Below, piece after piece: positions 7,941 to 16,194 of a stretch of 64,000 nt of DNA (its first letter is position 1; each line of letters starts with the position of its first letter). The notes under the pieces were generated by a model. It saw only the letters and a list, made by a program, of their open reading frames with translations. It had not been told where the DNA came from and searched no databases. Source of the stretch: Algoriphagus hitonicola (GTDB taxonomy: Bacteria > Bacteroidota > Bacteroidia > Cytophagales > Cyclobacteriaceae). The stretch spans positions 62,001-126,000 of the forward strand of contig NZ_FOPC01000005.1 of NCBI RefSeq assembly GCF_900113375.1, given 5' to 3'. A program made the translations under genes and the position numbers.

Positions 7941-9134
7941 TTATTGGAAAAGCATGGGTGCAAATTGACTTAAATACACTCTCCAGTTTCTCCAGGTGTG
8001 CCCTCCTTCACTTTCCACATATTCATAAGGCATGTTCATGGCGTCTAGCTTGGCTCGATATTCGGTGTTTGCCTCGTAGAGAAAATCAGTTTTTCCGATC
8101 GCGATCCAATAAAGCTCATAGCCATTGTCCATTTGAGTCTGAAGTGTCTCATCAAAATTGCTGTATACCTTTCCCGTGGCGTCCTCTCTCGGCATAATAG
8201 CCGCAGAAAATAAACCCATGTAGTCGAATGTATTGGGGTAATACCTGGAAATATGAAGGGTATGATATCCACCCATAGAGAGACCGGCTATAGCACGATG
8301 GGCTTTGTCGGCTTTTACGCGATAGTTATTCTCCACAAACTTGATGATATCCCCAAATGCTCCTTCGTAGGTTCCATCCATGGTATTAGGAATCATAAAA
8401 GTCGGTTTGTAGAAGTTTTTGCTTCCTTCGCCTGGCGCTCCATCTTGGATGACATTGCCATTGGGCATGACCACGATCATAGGCTTGGCTTTTCCTTGCG
8501 CAATCAGATTATCCATGATTTGGGCAGTGCGGCCCAGATTGATCCAAGCTTCCTCATCTCCACCTGCTCCATGCAATAGGTACAAAACAGGATAAGTTTC
8601 CGCTGACTTTTCATATCCAGGAGGCGTGTAGATCGTGATCCTTCGATCCATATCCAGTCCTGGGGAATCGTACCAGCGGCGAGTCACTGAGCCATGAGCG
8701 ATGTCATTGGTTTTGAAAAGATCCGCGTGACCTCCATCGATAATAAAAACATTCGTCGCCGTAGCCACATCCCGGATCAAGAAAGGATTATTGGGATCGG
8801 TAGTTTTAAATCCGTCAACAAGGAAGGAATAATTATACAACTCTGGACCCAAGGATTCGGTAGTCAAAGACCAAACGCCATTATCGTCTTTGGTCAGTTT
8901 GGCCTTGCCCGGTCCATCCATGGGGCCTCGGGGAGTTTCGACTTTTACTGTGGGGAGAAAATCTCCTGTCACTTCCACCACATCTGCATCGGGAGCAAAA
9001 AGGCGAAAAGTAACCGTTTTGTCTTCGTGGACTTCGGGAGAAATAAGTTGCTGCGCATTAAATAGGGCTTCCTGTGCAAAGCCAGTAAGGCAAAATGCAA
9101 GTAAAGCAACTGGGAAAAGGAATAGATTTTTCAT
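7941..9134 (-). CDS. Secreted esterase, enterochelin/feruloyl-esterase type with N-terminal Ig-like domain
   Basis: 397 residues with a Sec signal (MKNLFLFPVALLAFCLTGFA). Residues about 30-130 look like a CBM48/E-set domain (VTFRLFAPDADVVEVTGDF). The remaining part is a Putative_esterase alpha/beta hydrolase: oxyanion region VLYLLHGAGGDEEAW, nucleophile elbow AGLSMGGYH (Ser) and late catalytic His in GGHTWRNWR. The family hydrolyses feruloyl, acetyl or other esters on plant polysaccharides, or siderophore esters. The two-domain layout matches the XynZ-like carbohydrate esterases of Bacteroidota. Substrate is not determinable. It is transcribed alone, with its own terminator. Confidence 0.85.
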   Translation of the reverse strand: MKNLFLFPVALLAFCLTGFAQEALFNAQQLISPEVHEDKTVTFRLFAPDADVVEVTGDFLPTVKVETPRGPMDGPGKAKLTKDDNGVWSLTTESLGPELYNYSFLVDGFKTTDPNNPFLIRDVATATNVFIIDGGHADLFKTNDIAHGSVTRRWYDSPGLDMDRRITIYTPPGYEKSAETYPVLYLLHGAGGDEEAWINLGRTAQIMDNLIAQGKAKPMIVVMPNGNVIQDGAPGEGSKNFYKPTFMIPNTMDGTYEGAFGDIIKFVENNYRVKADKAHRAIAGLSMGGYHTLHISRYYPNTFDYMGLFSAAIMPREDATGKVYSNFDETLQTQMDNGYELYWIAIGKTDFLYEANTEYRAKLDAMNMPYEYVESEGGHTWRNWRVYLSQFAPMLFQ

Positions 9135-9256
9135 AGGTTTTAAAGGTCTATTGTTTCATTTTGGAAAAATAGAGAAAAGGAAAGTAAAAACCTAGATTTT
9201 TACTCCGCTTTGCCTGACGTTCAGTTGATCTTAAGTAAGTTGAAATGATCTTATTT

Positions 9257-9739
9257 TTAAATCATAAAGTACACCAAGGCTCCTAAAAGTAGAATTAGCG
9301 CGATTAGCCAAAGGATCCAATACGGTTTTTGACTTAATGGGTTTTTGCCCCAAAAAGCCAGGGTCATTTTCATCAAAAAAGGTCGGTTTTTGGATATGGT
9401 CACATACAACTGGTCACTGAACTTGCGAAACAGACTGGATCGCTGATACCAATGATGCCAAATTTTCATAGGCTTTTTAAAATACCAAAAAGTGCGATAG
9501 GCAGAATCAGGTCCGCTGAATACGGCTCCGTCTTTTTCGATCAATCGGGATGCTTTTTTGAATTCCTTGAGCGGAATGTCAGGGAAATTTTCGGCCACAT
9601 CCTGAAAAGTTTGGTATTCAAGCCCCTTTGTTTTACTCTTCCAAAAAATGATCCAGTATTTACAAAAACCACATTTTCCATCCCAAACAAAAAGGGGCTC
9701 TTGAGGTGGAAACTGCGTTTTTTGGATTGACTTAAACAT
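9257..9739 (-). CDS. DCC-family thiol-disulfide oxidoreductase (DUF393)
   Basis: 160 residues. The hallmark DGKCGFC is at residues 20-26 (D20, C23, C26), followed by a thioredoxin-like region with GAVFSGPDSAYRTFWYF. A hydrophobic helix at the C-terminus (about 142-160) should anchor it in the membrane. DCC proteins are predicted thiol-disulfide oxidoreductases. No partner gene is adjacent, and the gaps on both sides carry no recognisable features. Confidence 0.82.
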   Translation of the reverse strand: MFKSIQKTQFPPQEPLFVWDGKCGFCKYWIIFWKSKTKGLEYQTFQDVAENFPDIPLKEFKKASRLIEKDGAVFSGPDSAYRTFWYFKKPMKIWHHWYQRSSLFRKFSDQLYVTISKNRPFLMKMTLAFWGKNPLSQKPYWILWLIALILLLGALVYFMI

Positions 9740-9955
9740 GTTACTTGTGGTTTATAGACTAAAGGACTACACTATTCTTACGGACTTTCCGAGAGATAGA
9801 TATGAATCAGACCGCGATGTTTCTTTTTCCATCCTTATCATTTATTCTTTAGTAGGATGGGATAGGCTTGACTTTTAATTTTTTTAAAGCCAGTTTGAAA
9901 AAGGACGGTAGTTATTTAGAACTGCTGATTTTATTCACTTAAAAATCAAAAAAGT

Positions 9956-10666
9956 ATGAATTCCTTGGTAATCGGAGATCTTCATGGAAGGAATGTTTGG
10001 GAGAAAATCCCTGATCTCTCGACATTTGATCAAGTGGTGCTTTTGGGAGATTATTTTGATGCCAAAGAGGATATTACTGAGGAAATGCAAGTGGAAAATT
10101 TCTTGAAAGTCCTGGATTTCAAAAAATCCAATCCCGAAAAAGTTAGACTTTTGACAGGAAACCATGATTACCACTATTTTCCATTTTCAGATGCGGTGTT
10201 TAGCGGGTATTCCGAAACCCTCAATGCCAAGGTTTCTAAACTGCTGGATCAGGCCTATCAGGATGGAGTTTTAGACGCGATCTGCCTGATCAACCATTTT
10301 TTGATTTCCCATGCCGGAGTCACCAAAACTTGGTTTTCGGAAAAAATCGGGAATCCAGAGAAACTTCAATTGCTGGAAATAGAAGATGCAATTGCCAAGC
10401 TGTGGAGAGTGCAGCCAAATGCCTTTGGATTTGACAATCGTCCGGGGGCTTGGCCGGATGGAGATGACATATTTCAGTCTCCATTTAGCGTGCGTCCCGG
10501 TTCACTCAATCGCGACCGAATTCCCAATTGTATACACGTAATTGGTCATACTCAGGTACAGAAAATAACTATGATCGGAAATAACCTTATTCTTTGCGAT
10601 GCCTTGGGCTATTCGAGGGAAGCTCTGATCATTAGAGACTCTACAGTTACGGTGATGGAGTTTTGA
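9956..10666 (+). CDS. Calcineurin-like metallophosphoesterase
   Basis: 236 residues, cytoplasmic. The metal-binding motifs are in order: GDLHG (7-11), GDYFD (31-35), GNHDYHY (about 67-73), LISHAG in the middle and VIGHTQVQ near the end. These are the standard two-metal phosphoesterase residues. The spacing is like that of bis-tetraphosphatase or protein-phosphatase type enzymes, but the substrate cannot be read from sequence. The amidohydrolase gene follows after 71 bp. Confidence 0.85.
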   Translation: MNSLVIGDLHGRNVWEKIPDLSTFDQVVLLGDYFDAKEDITEEMQVENFLKVLDFKKSNPEKVRLLTGNHDYHYFPFSDAVFSGYSETLNAKVSKLLDQAYQDGVLDAICLINHFLISHAGVTKTWFSEKIGNPEKLQLLEIEDAIAKLWRVQPNAFGFDNRPGAWPDGDDIFQSPFSVRPGSLNRDRIPNCIHVIGHTQVQKITMIGNNLILCDALGYSREALIIRDSTVTVMEF

Positions 10667-10737
10667 ATCGCTTATCGATTCTATGGATTGAAAAATGTAA
10701 CTTGAAAATCTTATTAAGACCCAAAAAGAATTCCAAT

Positions 10738-12090
10738 ATGAACAAGTTATTTATTGCATTTTTCCTTTTCCTCTTGATCAGTCATTCCGCTTTTTCCCAA
10801 TCTCAGATTATCACGGGAGGCTGGGTGTTTGACACGGAGAGCAAAAGCTTCAAAAAAAATCAGGGGATTTACATGATCAATGGGCTTTTTGGCACCGGAA
10901 ATGAAAATATCACCAACTGGCAAGTCCGAAATCTGAAAGACGACGACTACATTTTGCCGGGATTTATTGACCTGCATGCCCACTATCGGATAAGCCATGA
11001 AGGAAAGGCTTTTGATGATACGGTTGCCATGCCGAAGATTTTTTTGGCAAATGGCATCACGAGTACTTTTCCCGCAGGGGAAATCGAACCCGATAAAATG
11101 TGGGCTCTTCAGGAGGCTATCGATCGGGGACAGCGACCCGGCCCCAGAATCTTACACTCAGGCCCCTATTTTGGTACAGCCGCACCGGATTGGGATCAGG
11201 AAATCACCGAGGATCAGATTAGACAGCGCGTGGATGAGTGGGCTAAGCGAGGGGCTTATGGATTTAAGGCAAAAGGAATCACCGCTGATCAACTGCGCGT
11301 GTTAATCGATCAGGCCCACAAGCATGACTTGACGGTGACAGGTCATCTCAATTCTGGCTACCGCAATTCGGTCAATCCGCAGGAAGCAATCGAAATGGGG
11401 ATTGATCGGGTAGAGCATTTTTTGGGAGGAAGGCTTTTGGCTGATTCCATCGATGCTTATCAGAGCCTAAAGCAACTCGATCCCGCCGATCCGCGATTGG
11501 ATGAGATTATTCAATTGTATATCGATCATGGAGTTTATTTCGATGCCACACTGGCGACTTATGGGGCAATAGGTGGGGTTGATTCCCCAGTTTTCTTCGA
11601 TTTTGCTTTTGAGGAATTGTACTACACGCCTTTGGCTGATCGTGTGATCAAGGCAAATGAGCCATCCGCATTCAATGAATTGTGTGCTCAAATCTATCCG
11701 GTCAAGCAAAAAGTACTCAAGCGCTATTACGATGCCGGGGGTTTGATTACGGTGGGCACAGATCGCCCCTTTTTGTTGGATAATTATCTGGGAGCTGGGA
11801 TTGGCGGTTTTTTTATCCATCGGGAATTGGCCGCGATGGTAGAGATCGGGATTCCAGCTGCGGATGTGCTGTATTTTGTCACTCAGCAAAACGCCGAAGC
11901 ATTAGGGATTGCTGACAAGGCAGGAAGCATCAGTCCCGGAAAATGGGCGGATTTTTTGGTGATTAAGGGAAATCCACTGGAAGATATTACCCGTACCCGA
12001 TCGGTTCATACGGTGGTTCGCGGTGGGATAATTTACGATTCTCAAAGTTTGAAAAATGCAGCCAAAGGGAAGTTGGGGCCGGTGGAGTAA
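10738..12090 (+). CDS. Secreted amidohydrolase
   Basis: 450 residues from the ATG at 10738, which starts a Sec signal (MNKLFIAFFLFLLISHSAFS). The frame is open 25 codons further upstream, but those codons code for a charged stretch without signal features. Amidohydrolase motifs: metal-binding HxH in GFIDLHAHYR, a Lys in YGFKAKG, His in TVTGHLN and DRVEHFLGG, and Asp in TVGTDRPF. The C-terminal composite-barrel strand is ISPGKWADFLVIKGNPLEDI. Exported members cleave cyclic amides or dipeptides; the substrate is unknown. Confidence 0.85.
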   Translation: MNKLFIAFFLFLLISHSAFSQSQIITGGWVFDTESKSFKKNQGIYMINGLFGTGNENITNWQVRNLKDDDYILPGFIDLHAHYRISHEGKAFDDTVAMPKIFLANGITSTFPAGEIEPDKMWALQEAIDRGQRPGPRILHSGPYFGTAAPDWDQEITEDQIRQRVDEWAKRGAYGFKAKGITADQLRVLIDQAHKHDLTVTGHLNSGYRNSVNPQEAIEMGIDRVEHFLGGRLLADSIDAYQSLKQLDPADPRLDEIIQLYIDHGVYFDATLATYGAIGGVDSPVFFDFAFEELYYTPLADRVIKANEPSAFNELCAQIYPVKQKVLKRYYDAGGLITVGTDRPFLLDNYLGAGIGGFFIHRELAAMVEIGIPAADVLYFVTQQNAEALGIADKAGSISPGKWADFLVIKGNPLEDITRTRSVHTVVRGGIIYDSQSLKNAAKGKLGPVE

Positions 12091-12144
12091 TGCGCAAGTG
12101 AATAAAATTTAGTTTTAAATGTTATTTCAAAGCTGAATTTGAAC

Positions 12145-12175
12145 TTTGGAAGTCCTTAATAAGTATATATCTTTA
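12145..12175 (+). promoter_or_regulatory. Bacteroidota-type promoter of the toxin-antitoxin operon
   Basis: TTTG at 12145-12148, a 19-bp spacer, then TATCTTTA at 12168-12175 (consensus TAnnTTTG, last base differs). Transcription would start about 12182, roughly 10 bp before the antitoxin ATG at 12193. Confidence 0.5.
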
Positions 12176-12192
12176 GTATCACTTTGAAAAAA

Positions 12193-12429
12193 ATGAAAAC
12201 ACTATCTTTAAAGCTTAAGGAGTCTGTTTTTGAGGAAACAGAAGGAATAGTGAAAGAAAAAGGTCTTTCGCGAAATCGGTATTTTAATGAGGCTATTGAT
12301 TTTTATAATCGCTATCAAAAGCGAAAAAAATTAACTCAGGCCTTTGCGAAAGCCTCTAAACTAGTTCGGGAATCTTCGATAGAAGTCAATGAAGAGTTTG
12401 ATCGATTAATTGATGAAGGGGCAATTTGA
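12193..12429 (+). CDS. Antitoxin of a MazEF-like pair, ribbon-helix-helix type
   Basis: 78 residues from the ATG at 12193; a TTG three codons earlier is less likely. The N-terminus (MKTLSLKLKESVFEETEGIVKEKGLSRNRYFNEAIDFY, abbreviated here to its start) has a ribbon-helix-helix pattern. The charged C-terminal tail (about 45-78) would bind and block the toxin. The reading frame overlaps the toxin gene by 17 nt, which is usual for type II pairs. It probably represses its own promoter at 12145. Confidence 0.8.
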   Translation: MKTLSLKLKESVFEETEGIVKEKGLSRNRYFNEAIDFYNRYQKRKKLTQAFAKASKLVRESSIEVNEEFDRLIDEGAI

Positions 12430-12754
12430 AATTTGGCTGGTGAATTTAAACCCGGCGAAGGGTACGGAACCGGGGAAGATCCGTCCTGCAGTCGTGATTC
12501 AAACCAACTTGCTCAATCAATTCGATCATCCTTCGACATTAATCTGTCCCTTCACCACTCAACTTTCTACTAAAGAAAATTTACTGAGAGTTCGGGTAGG
12601 TAGGGAAGGTACAGGTTTGGAAGAAATCTCGGAGATTCTGGTAGATCAAATCCGCGCTTTGGATAATCGACGTTTTTTGGAAATGCTGGGGAAATTATCT
12701 CCAATAAAAGCATCTGAATTGAGCAAAAAGATTGGGGGGGGTTTAGATTTTTGA
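12413..12754 (+). CDS. MazF/PemK-family mRNA endoribonuclease toxin
   Basis: 113 residues from the ATG at 12413, inside the last codons of the antitoxin gene. MazF-fold signatures are IWLVNLNPAKGTEPGKIRPAV (the G-x-E-x-GKxRP motif), LICPFTTQL with the conserved Thr, and LVDQIRALDNRRF. The family cuts single-stranded mRNA at short specific sequences and is held inactive by the antitoxin. Length and motifs are complete, so it is probably functional. Confidence 0.88.
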   Translation: MKGQFEIWLVNLNPAKGTEPGKIRPAVVIQTNLLNQFDHPSTLICPFTTQLSTKENLLRVRVGREGTGLEEISEILVDQIRALDNRRFLEMLGKLSPIKASELSKKIGGGLDF

Positions 12755-12811
12755 TTTTGACAACCTTTACTTTTCAGAATAATATTTTGAATCGTCAAAA
12801 TAATCTTTGAT

Positions 12812-13048
12812 CTAAGAAATTAATTCTGACACAAGGAGGTCTTCATCCAAATCTTCCCAATGAATTCCTTCTCCTTCGCCAATAAATCTCCAATTTAGGA
12901 GCTCAGCTTCTGAAGCTCCCCTCAGCTTTATAAACCATTCTAAAGGTATACTCACTTCTCTTCCATCCTCCAAGAAAATAATCATTTTTTCAGTGGTAAA
13001 AGAAACATCTTTTGCAAGATTGGATTTCAAATTAGTTAAAATACTCAT
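12812..13048 (-). CDS. DUF2442 protein
   Basis: 78 residues. DUF2442 pattern: VSFTTEKMIIFLEDGREVSIPLEWF followed by a region ending GEGEGIHWEDLDEDLLVSELI. Members are small proteins usually encoded just after a DUF4160 gene, and the pair behaves like a mobile accessory or toxin-antitoxin-like module whose mechanism is unknown. Here the DUF4160 partner is present 22 bp upstream but has a stop at codon 5. Confidence 0.8.
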   Translation of the reverse strand: MSILTNLKSNLAKDVSFTTEKMIIFLEDGREVSIPLEWFIKLRGASEAELLNWRFIGEGEGIHWEDLDEDLLVSELIS

Positions 13049-13069
13049 CCCAGCTTTTTGTTAGACTGT

Positions 13070-13261
13070 TTATATTTCTTGAATCAAGATACGAATTTCT
13101 CTAAGTTCAGGTGCAGAAAAGTTTTTTGTGGAAATTAGTTCAATAGGATCTAGAAGAAATTTTGCAGCTTTTCCAGACTTTTCTACATGAATGTGTTTTG
13201 GCAAGTGGTCGTTACTGTAAAAGAAAAATCGATAGCCATCTATTTTTTAAATGGTGGGCAT
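13070..13261 (-). pseudogene. DUF4160 gene interrupted by a stop at codon 5
   Basis: Minus strand from the ATG at 13261: MPTI, then TAA, then an uninterrupted frame KIDGYRFFFYSNDHLPKHIH... to a TAA at 13070 (64 codons). The sequence after the stop is a complete DUF4160 domain, including the hallmark HLPKHIHVEKSGKAAK and the end APELREIRILIQEI. Family members usually have Leu or Arg codons at the position of the stop, and TTA to TAA needs one change. There is no good in-frame start after the stop. Either a recent loss of function or a base-call error. Confidence 0.8.
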
Positions 13262-13378
13262 TTTTACTAAAATTTAACTTAAACAACTAATAAAATTTTT
13301 TAACCATTGTCAAATCAGAAGTCCCAAATTAACAAACCTATTTGAAATTTTTAATTTATTATGGCAACTCTAACTCCA

Positions 13379-13410
13379 TTTGCCATTCCACCATCCTCAA
13401 GGTATCTTTG
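13379..13410 (+). promoter_or_regulatory. Consensus Bacteroidota promoter of the agmatine operon
   Basis: TTTG at 13379-13382, a 20-bp spacer, and TATCTTTG at 13403-13410, a perfect TAnnTTTG box. Transcription would start about 13417. The promoter lies inside the 5' part of the longest open frame (from the ATG at 13361), so that ATG would be outside the mRNA and the GTG at 13436 becomes the likely start. Confidence 0.7.
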
Positions 13411-13435
13411 CGACAGAAATAAAAAAACCGTAGCC

Positions 13436-14311
13436 GTGTCCAATAAAAACGTCAAAGTAGGTCTCGTTCAGCTCAGTTGCTCTGGGGACGTGGCCGAAAA
13501 TATGAAGAAAACCATTGCAGGAATCCGTACTGCCGCCCAAAAAGGCGCTCAGGTGGTGGTCCTGCAGGAACTTTTTAGATCCCTCTACTTCTGCGATGTG
13601 GAGGATTATGAAAACTTCAAACTCGCCGAAGCCATTCCCGGACCTTCTACCGAATCCCTAAGTGGCATAGCCAAAGAATTGGGTGTGGTGATTGTTGCCT
13701 CACTTTTCGAAAAGCGTGCTGAAGGATTGTATCATAATACGACGGCTGTCCTTGATGCCGATGGAACTTACCTAGGGAAATATCGGAAAATGCATATCCC
13801 TGACGATCCGGGCTATTTTGAGAAGTTTTATTTCACCCCGGGCGATTTGGGCTACAAGGTGTTTCCGACCAAGTTTGGAAAGATTGGCGTTCTCATTTGC
13901 TGGGATCAGTGGTATCCGGAGGCGGCTCGGATTACGGCATTGAAAGGTGCTGACTTTTTGGTGTATCCTACGGCCATCGGCTGGCACAAGGATCAGGACG
14001 AACTCACCAACGAGGAGCAGTACGGCGCTTGGCAGACGATTCAGCGTTCCCATGCCGTAGCCAATGGCATTCCGGTTGTTTCAGTCAATCGAACAGGGGT
14101 AGAAGGACACATGCAGTTTTGGGGAGGTTCGTTTGTGGCCAATCCATTTGGAAGAGTCGTTTATAAAGCCCCGCATTTGGAGGAGGAAATCCACGTGGAG
14201 GAATTGGACTTGACTGGATCGGATCGCTACCGTACGCACTGGCCTTTCCTCCGGGATCGTAGAATCGATTCCTATGAGCCCATTACCAAACGTTTTCTCG
14301 ACGAAGACTAA
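13436..14311 (+). CDS. aguB: N-carbamoylputrescine amidase
   Basis: A nitrilase-superfamily enzyme that hydrolyses N-carbamoylputrescine to putrescine, CO2 and ammonia, the second step from agmatine. The catalytic triad is visible: Glu in VVVLQELF, Lys in YRKMHIPDDPGYFEKFYF, and Cys in GVLICWDQWYPEAAR. The 291-residue form from the GTG at 13436 (start SNKNVKVGLVQLSC after the initiator) matches the usual family length. The ATG at 13361 would add 25 residues unlike the family and lies upstream of the consensus promoter. The aguA gene follows 4 bp after the stop. The gene symbol rests on family similarity and operon context. Confidence 0.9.
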   Translation: MSNKNVKVGLVQLSCSGDVAENMKKTIAGIRTAAQKGAQVVVLQELFRSLYFCDVEDYENFKLAEAIPGPSTESLSGIAKELGVVIVASLFEKRAEGLYHNTTAVLDADGTYLGKYRKMHIPDDPGYFEKFYFTPGDLGYKVFPTKFGKIGVLICWDQWYPEAARITALKGADFLVYPTAIGWHKDQDELTNEEQYGAWQTIQRSHAVANGIPVVSVNRTGVEGHMQFWGGSFVANPFGRVVYKAPHLEEEIHVEELDLTGSDRYRTHWPFLRDRRIDSYEPITKRFLDED

Positions 14312-14315
14312 GCCG

Positions 14316-15389
14316 ATGTCAGATATTTTCACACTTGCGCGAGAAGGGAAAGCAACTCCCGCTGAATTGGGTTATTATTTCCCGGCGGAATTTGCGCCGC
14401 AGGAGTCCATGTGGTTGTCTTGGCCGCATAAGGAAGAAAGCTGGCCGGGTAAAATCGAGACGATTTTTGCACCCTATTCCCAGTTTATCCGAGAAGTAGC
14501 CAAAGGGCAAAAAGTCAATATCAATGTGGCTGATGAAGCCATGAAGGCCTTTGCTTTGGCACATTTGGAAAAGACCGGTGCAGATTTGAGTAAAGTCCAT
14601 TTTCATTTCTTCCCCACCAATGATGCTTGGTGTCGGGATCATGGTCCTGCCTTTGTAATCAATCCCAAAGCAGAACAAAAAAAGGCCATCGTCAAGTGGA
14701 ATTACAATGCCTGGGGAGACAAGTATCCTCCCTACGATTTGGATAATCAGATTCCCATTCGAATCGCAGCGCACCTGGGTATTCCCTGTTTCAAGCCGGG
14801 AATCGTCATGGAAGGGGGTTCGGTTGAATTTAATGGAAAAGGAACGCTCCTCACTTCCACTGCTTGTTTGCTTAACGAAAACCGAAATCCTCACCTCAAC
14901 CAAGACCAAATCGAAAAATACCTCTGTGACTATTATGGGGTAAATCACATTCTTTGGGTAGGGGATGGCATCATCGGGGATGACACAGACGGGCATATCG
15001 ACGACATCACCCGCTTTGTGAATGAAGACACGGTAGTGACTGTGGTGGAAGAAAACAAAGCAGATGCAAATCATGAAATTCTGGCCGAAAATCTAGGATT
15101 ACTGAAAAAAATGCGTTTGGAAAACGGCAAGCAACTCAATATTGTCGAACTACCCATGCCAAGTCCGGTGTACTGGGAAGATCAGCGGCTGCCTGCTTCC
15201 TATGCCAACTTTTATATTGGAAATGAAGTCGTCGTGGTACCCACCTTTCGGGATAAAAACGATCAAAAAGCCCTCGATATCCTGACAGATTGTTTTCCTG
15301 GACGATGCGTGGTGGGTATCGACAGCACCGATATAATCTGGGGACTTGGATCTTTTCACTGTTTGAGTCAGCAGGAACCGGCGGTTTAG
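14316..15389 (+). CDS. aguA: Agmatine deiminase
   Basis: Converts agmatine to N-carbamoylputrescine and ammonia; cytoplasmic, PAD_porph family. 357 residues from the ATG at 14316, 4 bp after aguB. Features: WLSWPHKEESW near the N-terminus, NDAWCRDHGPAFV, EGGSVEFNGKGTLLT, GDDTDGHIDDITRFV with the active-site Asp/His, and the catalytic Cys in GSFHCLSQQEPA at the C-terminus. With aguB it makes putrescine. The last 24 codons plus downstream DNA have a diverged second copy at 20828, and an accessory region begins directly behind the stop. Confidence 0.95.
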   Translation: MSDIFTLAREGKATPAELGYYFPAEFAPQESMWLSWPHKEESWPGKIETIFAPYSQFIREVAKGQKVNINVADEAMKAFALAHLEKTGADLSKVHFHFFPTNDAWCRDHGPAFVINPKAEQKKAIVKWNYNAWGDKYPPYDLDNQIPIRIAAHLGIPCFKPGIVMEGGSVEFNGKGTLLTSTACLLNENRNPHLNQDQIEKYLCDYYGVNHILWVGDGIIGDDTDGHIDDITRFVNEDTVVTVVEENKADANHEILAENLGLLKKMRLENGKQLNIVELPMPSPVYWEDQRLPASYANFYIGNEVVVVPTFRDKNDQKALDILTDCFPGRCVVGIDSTDIIWGLGSFHCLSQQEPAV

Positions 15390-15888
15390 TAGGCAGTTCG
15401 CAGTGTTCAGTAGGCAATGTTGCATTTAGCCGATGGTATTGATCAGTCTCAGCCTGTAGTCCAGTTAATAATCTGTGCAAATCAGAGGAATCTGTGAGCA
15501 ATTTTTGAAGGCAGAAGTCCTCTGTTTCGCCTATTCTCCATACAAGAACCAGAAGTCTGATTTTTTTGAGGCGAACGATTTCGCCCTAAGTCCATGAGAA
15601 GGGAACTCTTCTAAATTTATCGTTTGACTTTTCCAAGAATCTTAAATAATTTAAAAATAGTTGAAATTTGATTGTTTATTTTGTTAGTTTAAGGTATTAC
15701 CGAATAAACTAAGGAATAGGGGGGTGAAATATAAGAACTCAAAAGAATATTCCGAAATATTCCGTTTTTAAGTTTGTATTTTTCCAATAACTGTAAGTTT
15801 CTGAAAGTGAGGAATTTGGAAATGTGAACTAGAATACTTAAAATCAACCATTCATTTAATTATCTCTAACAATTGACTAGTAACAACT
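15315..15888 (+). repeat. Copy A of a diverged repeat: aguA 3' end plus upstream region of a peptide gene
   Basis: This segment matches 20828-21514 in order. It contains the last 24 aguA codons, a variable part, a 38-nt block identical in both copies (15501-15538), and then similar AT-rich DNA. The AT-rich part includes the shared blocks AATAATTTAAAAATAGTTGA, AAAAGAATATTCCGAAA and GAACTAGAATACTTAAAATC up to the peptide start. The 500 bp between 15389 and 15889 contain no convincing gene. The final 150 bp probably hold the promoter and leader of the peptide gene. Confidence 0.85.
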
Positions 15889-16086
15889 ATGGAAAAATTA
15901 ACAAATGACCAGATGGAAAATCTGGTGGGGGGCACAGACAGATTCGAATATTGTACTACTTTAGCTACAATGTGGACTTCAGGGGGCTGGCAAGGAGGAT
16001 TTAATCTATTTATGGAAACTTGGGGCCCCAATTGTGCTGCTTATGGTTATGATTTCGACCCTGCACCCGCATCGGTTGAAGGATAA
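15889..16086 (+). CDS. Double-glycine leader peptide precursor (bacteriocin-like)
   Basis: 65 residues. The N-terminal 15 (MEKLTNDQMENLVGG) have the leader pattern recognised by C39 peptidases: hydrophobic residues at spaced positions, then GG. Cleavage after G15 would release a 50-residue core rich in Gly, Trp and aromatic residues, with two Cys (C22 and C49) that could form a disulfide. The matching processing exporter is encoded at 18637 and a thiol protein at 18105. Its role as bacteriocin, signal or other secreted peptide cannot be told from sequence. A hairpin follows at 16123. Confidence 0.8.
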   Translation: MEKLTNDQMENLVGGTDRFEYCTTLATMWTSGGWQGGFNLFMETWGPNCAAYGYDFDPAPASVEG

Positions 16087-16119
16087 TTCACAAAAAAAGT
16101 GTTTTCTTGAATCTAGAAA

Positions 16120-16152
16120 ATTCCTCGGGGTCTGCCCCGAGGTTATTTATAT
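16120..16152 (+). terminator. Strong hairpin after the peptide gene
   Basis: CCTCGGGG (16123-16130), loop TCTG, CCCCGAGG (16135-16142), then TTATTTAT. It lies between the precursor and its accessory genes, so it should terminate most transcripts and leave the peptide in excess. Confidence 0.85.
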
Positions 16153-16194
16153 TTATGAAGTTATTAAGTATTGTAAACTATTAAAAAGTTATAG

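Noticed and set aside
12754..12800. ATTTTGAC/GTCAAAAT inverted repeat after the toxin gene as terminator
   Set aside because: Long unpaired loop and no T tract; too weak to call.
14319..15074. 251-codon open frame on the minus strand opposite aguA
   Set aside because: It is a shadow of the strongly supported aguA gene. It has no recognisable motif and no separate promoter or initiation site.
15136..15501. Minus-strand frame crossing the aguA end and the repeat
   Set aside because: Mostly antisense to aguA; the part in the repeat is not preserved in copy B.
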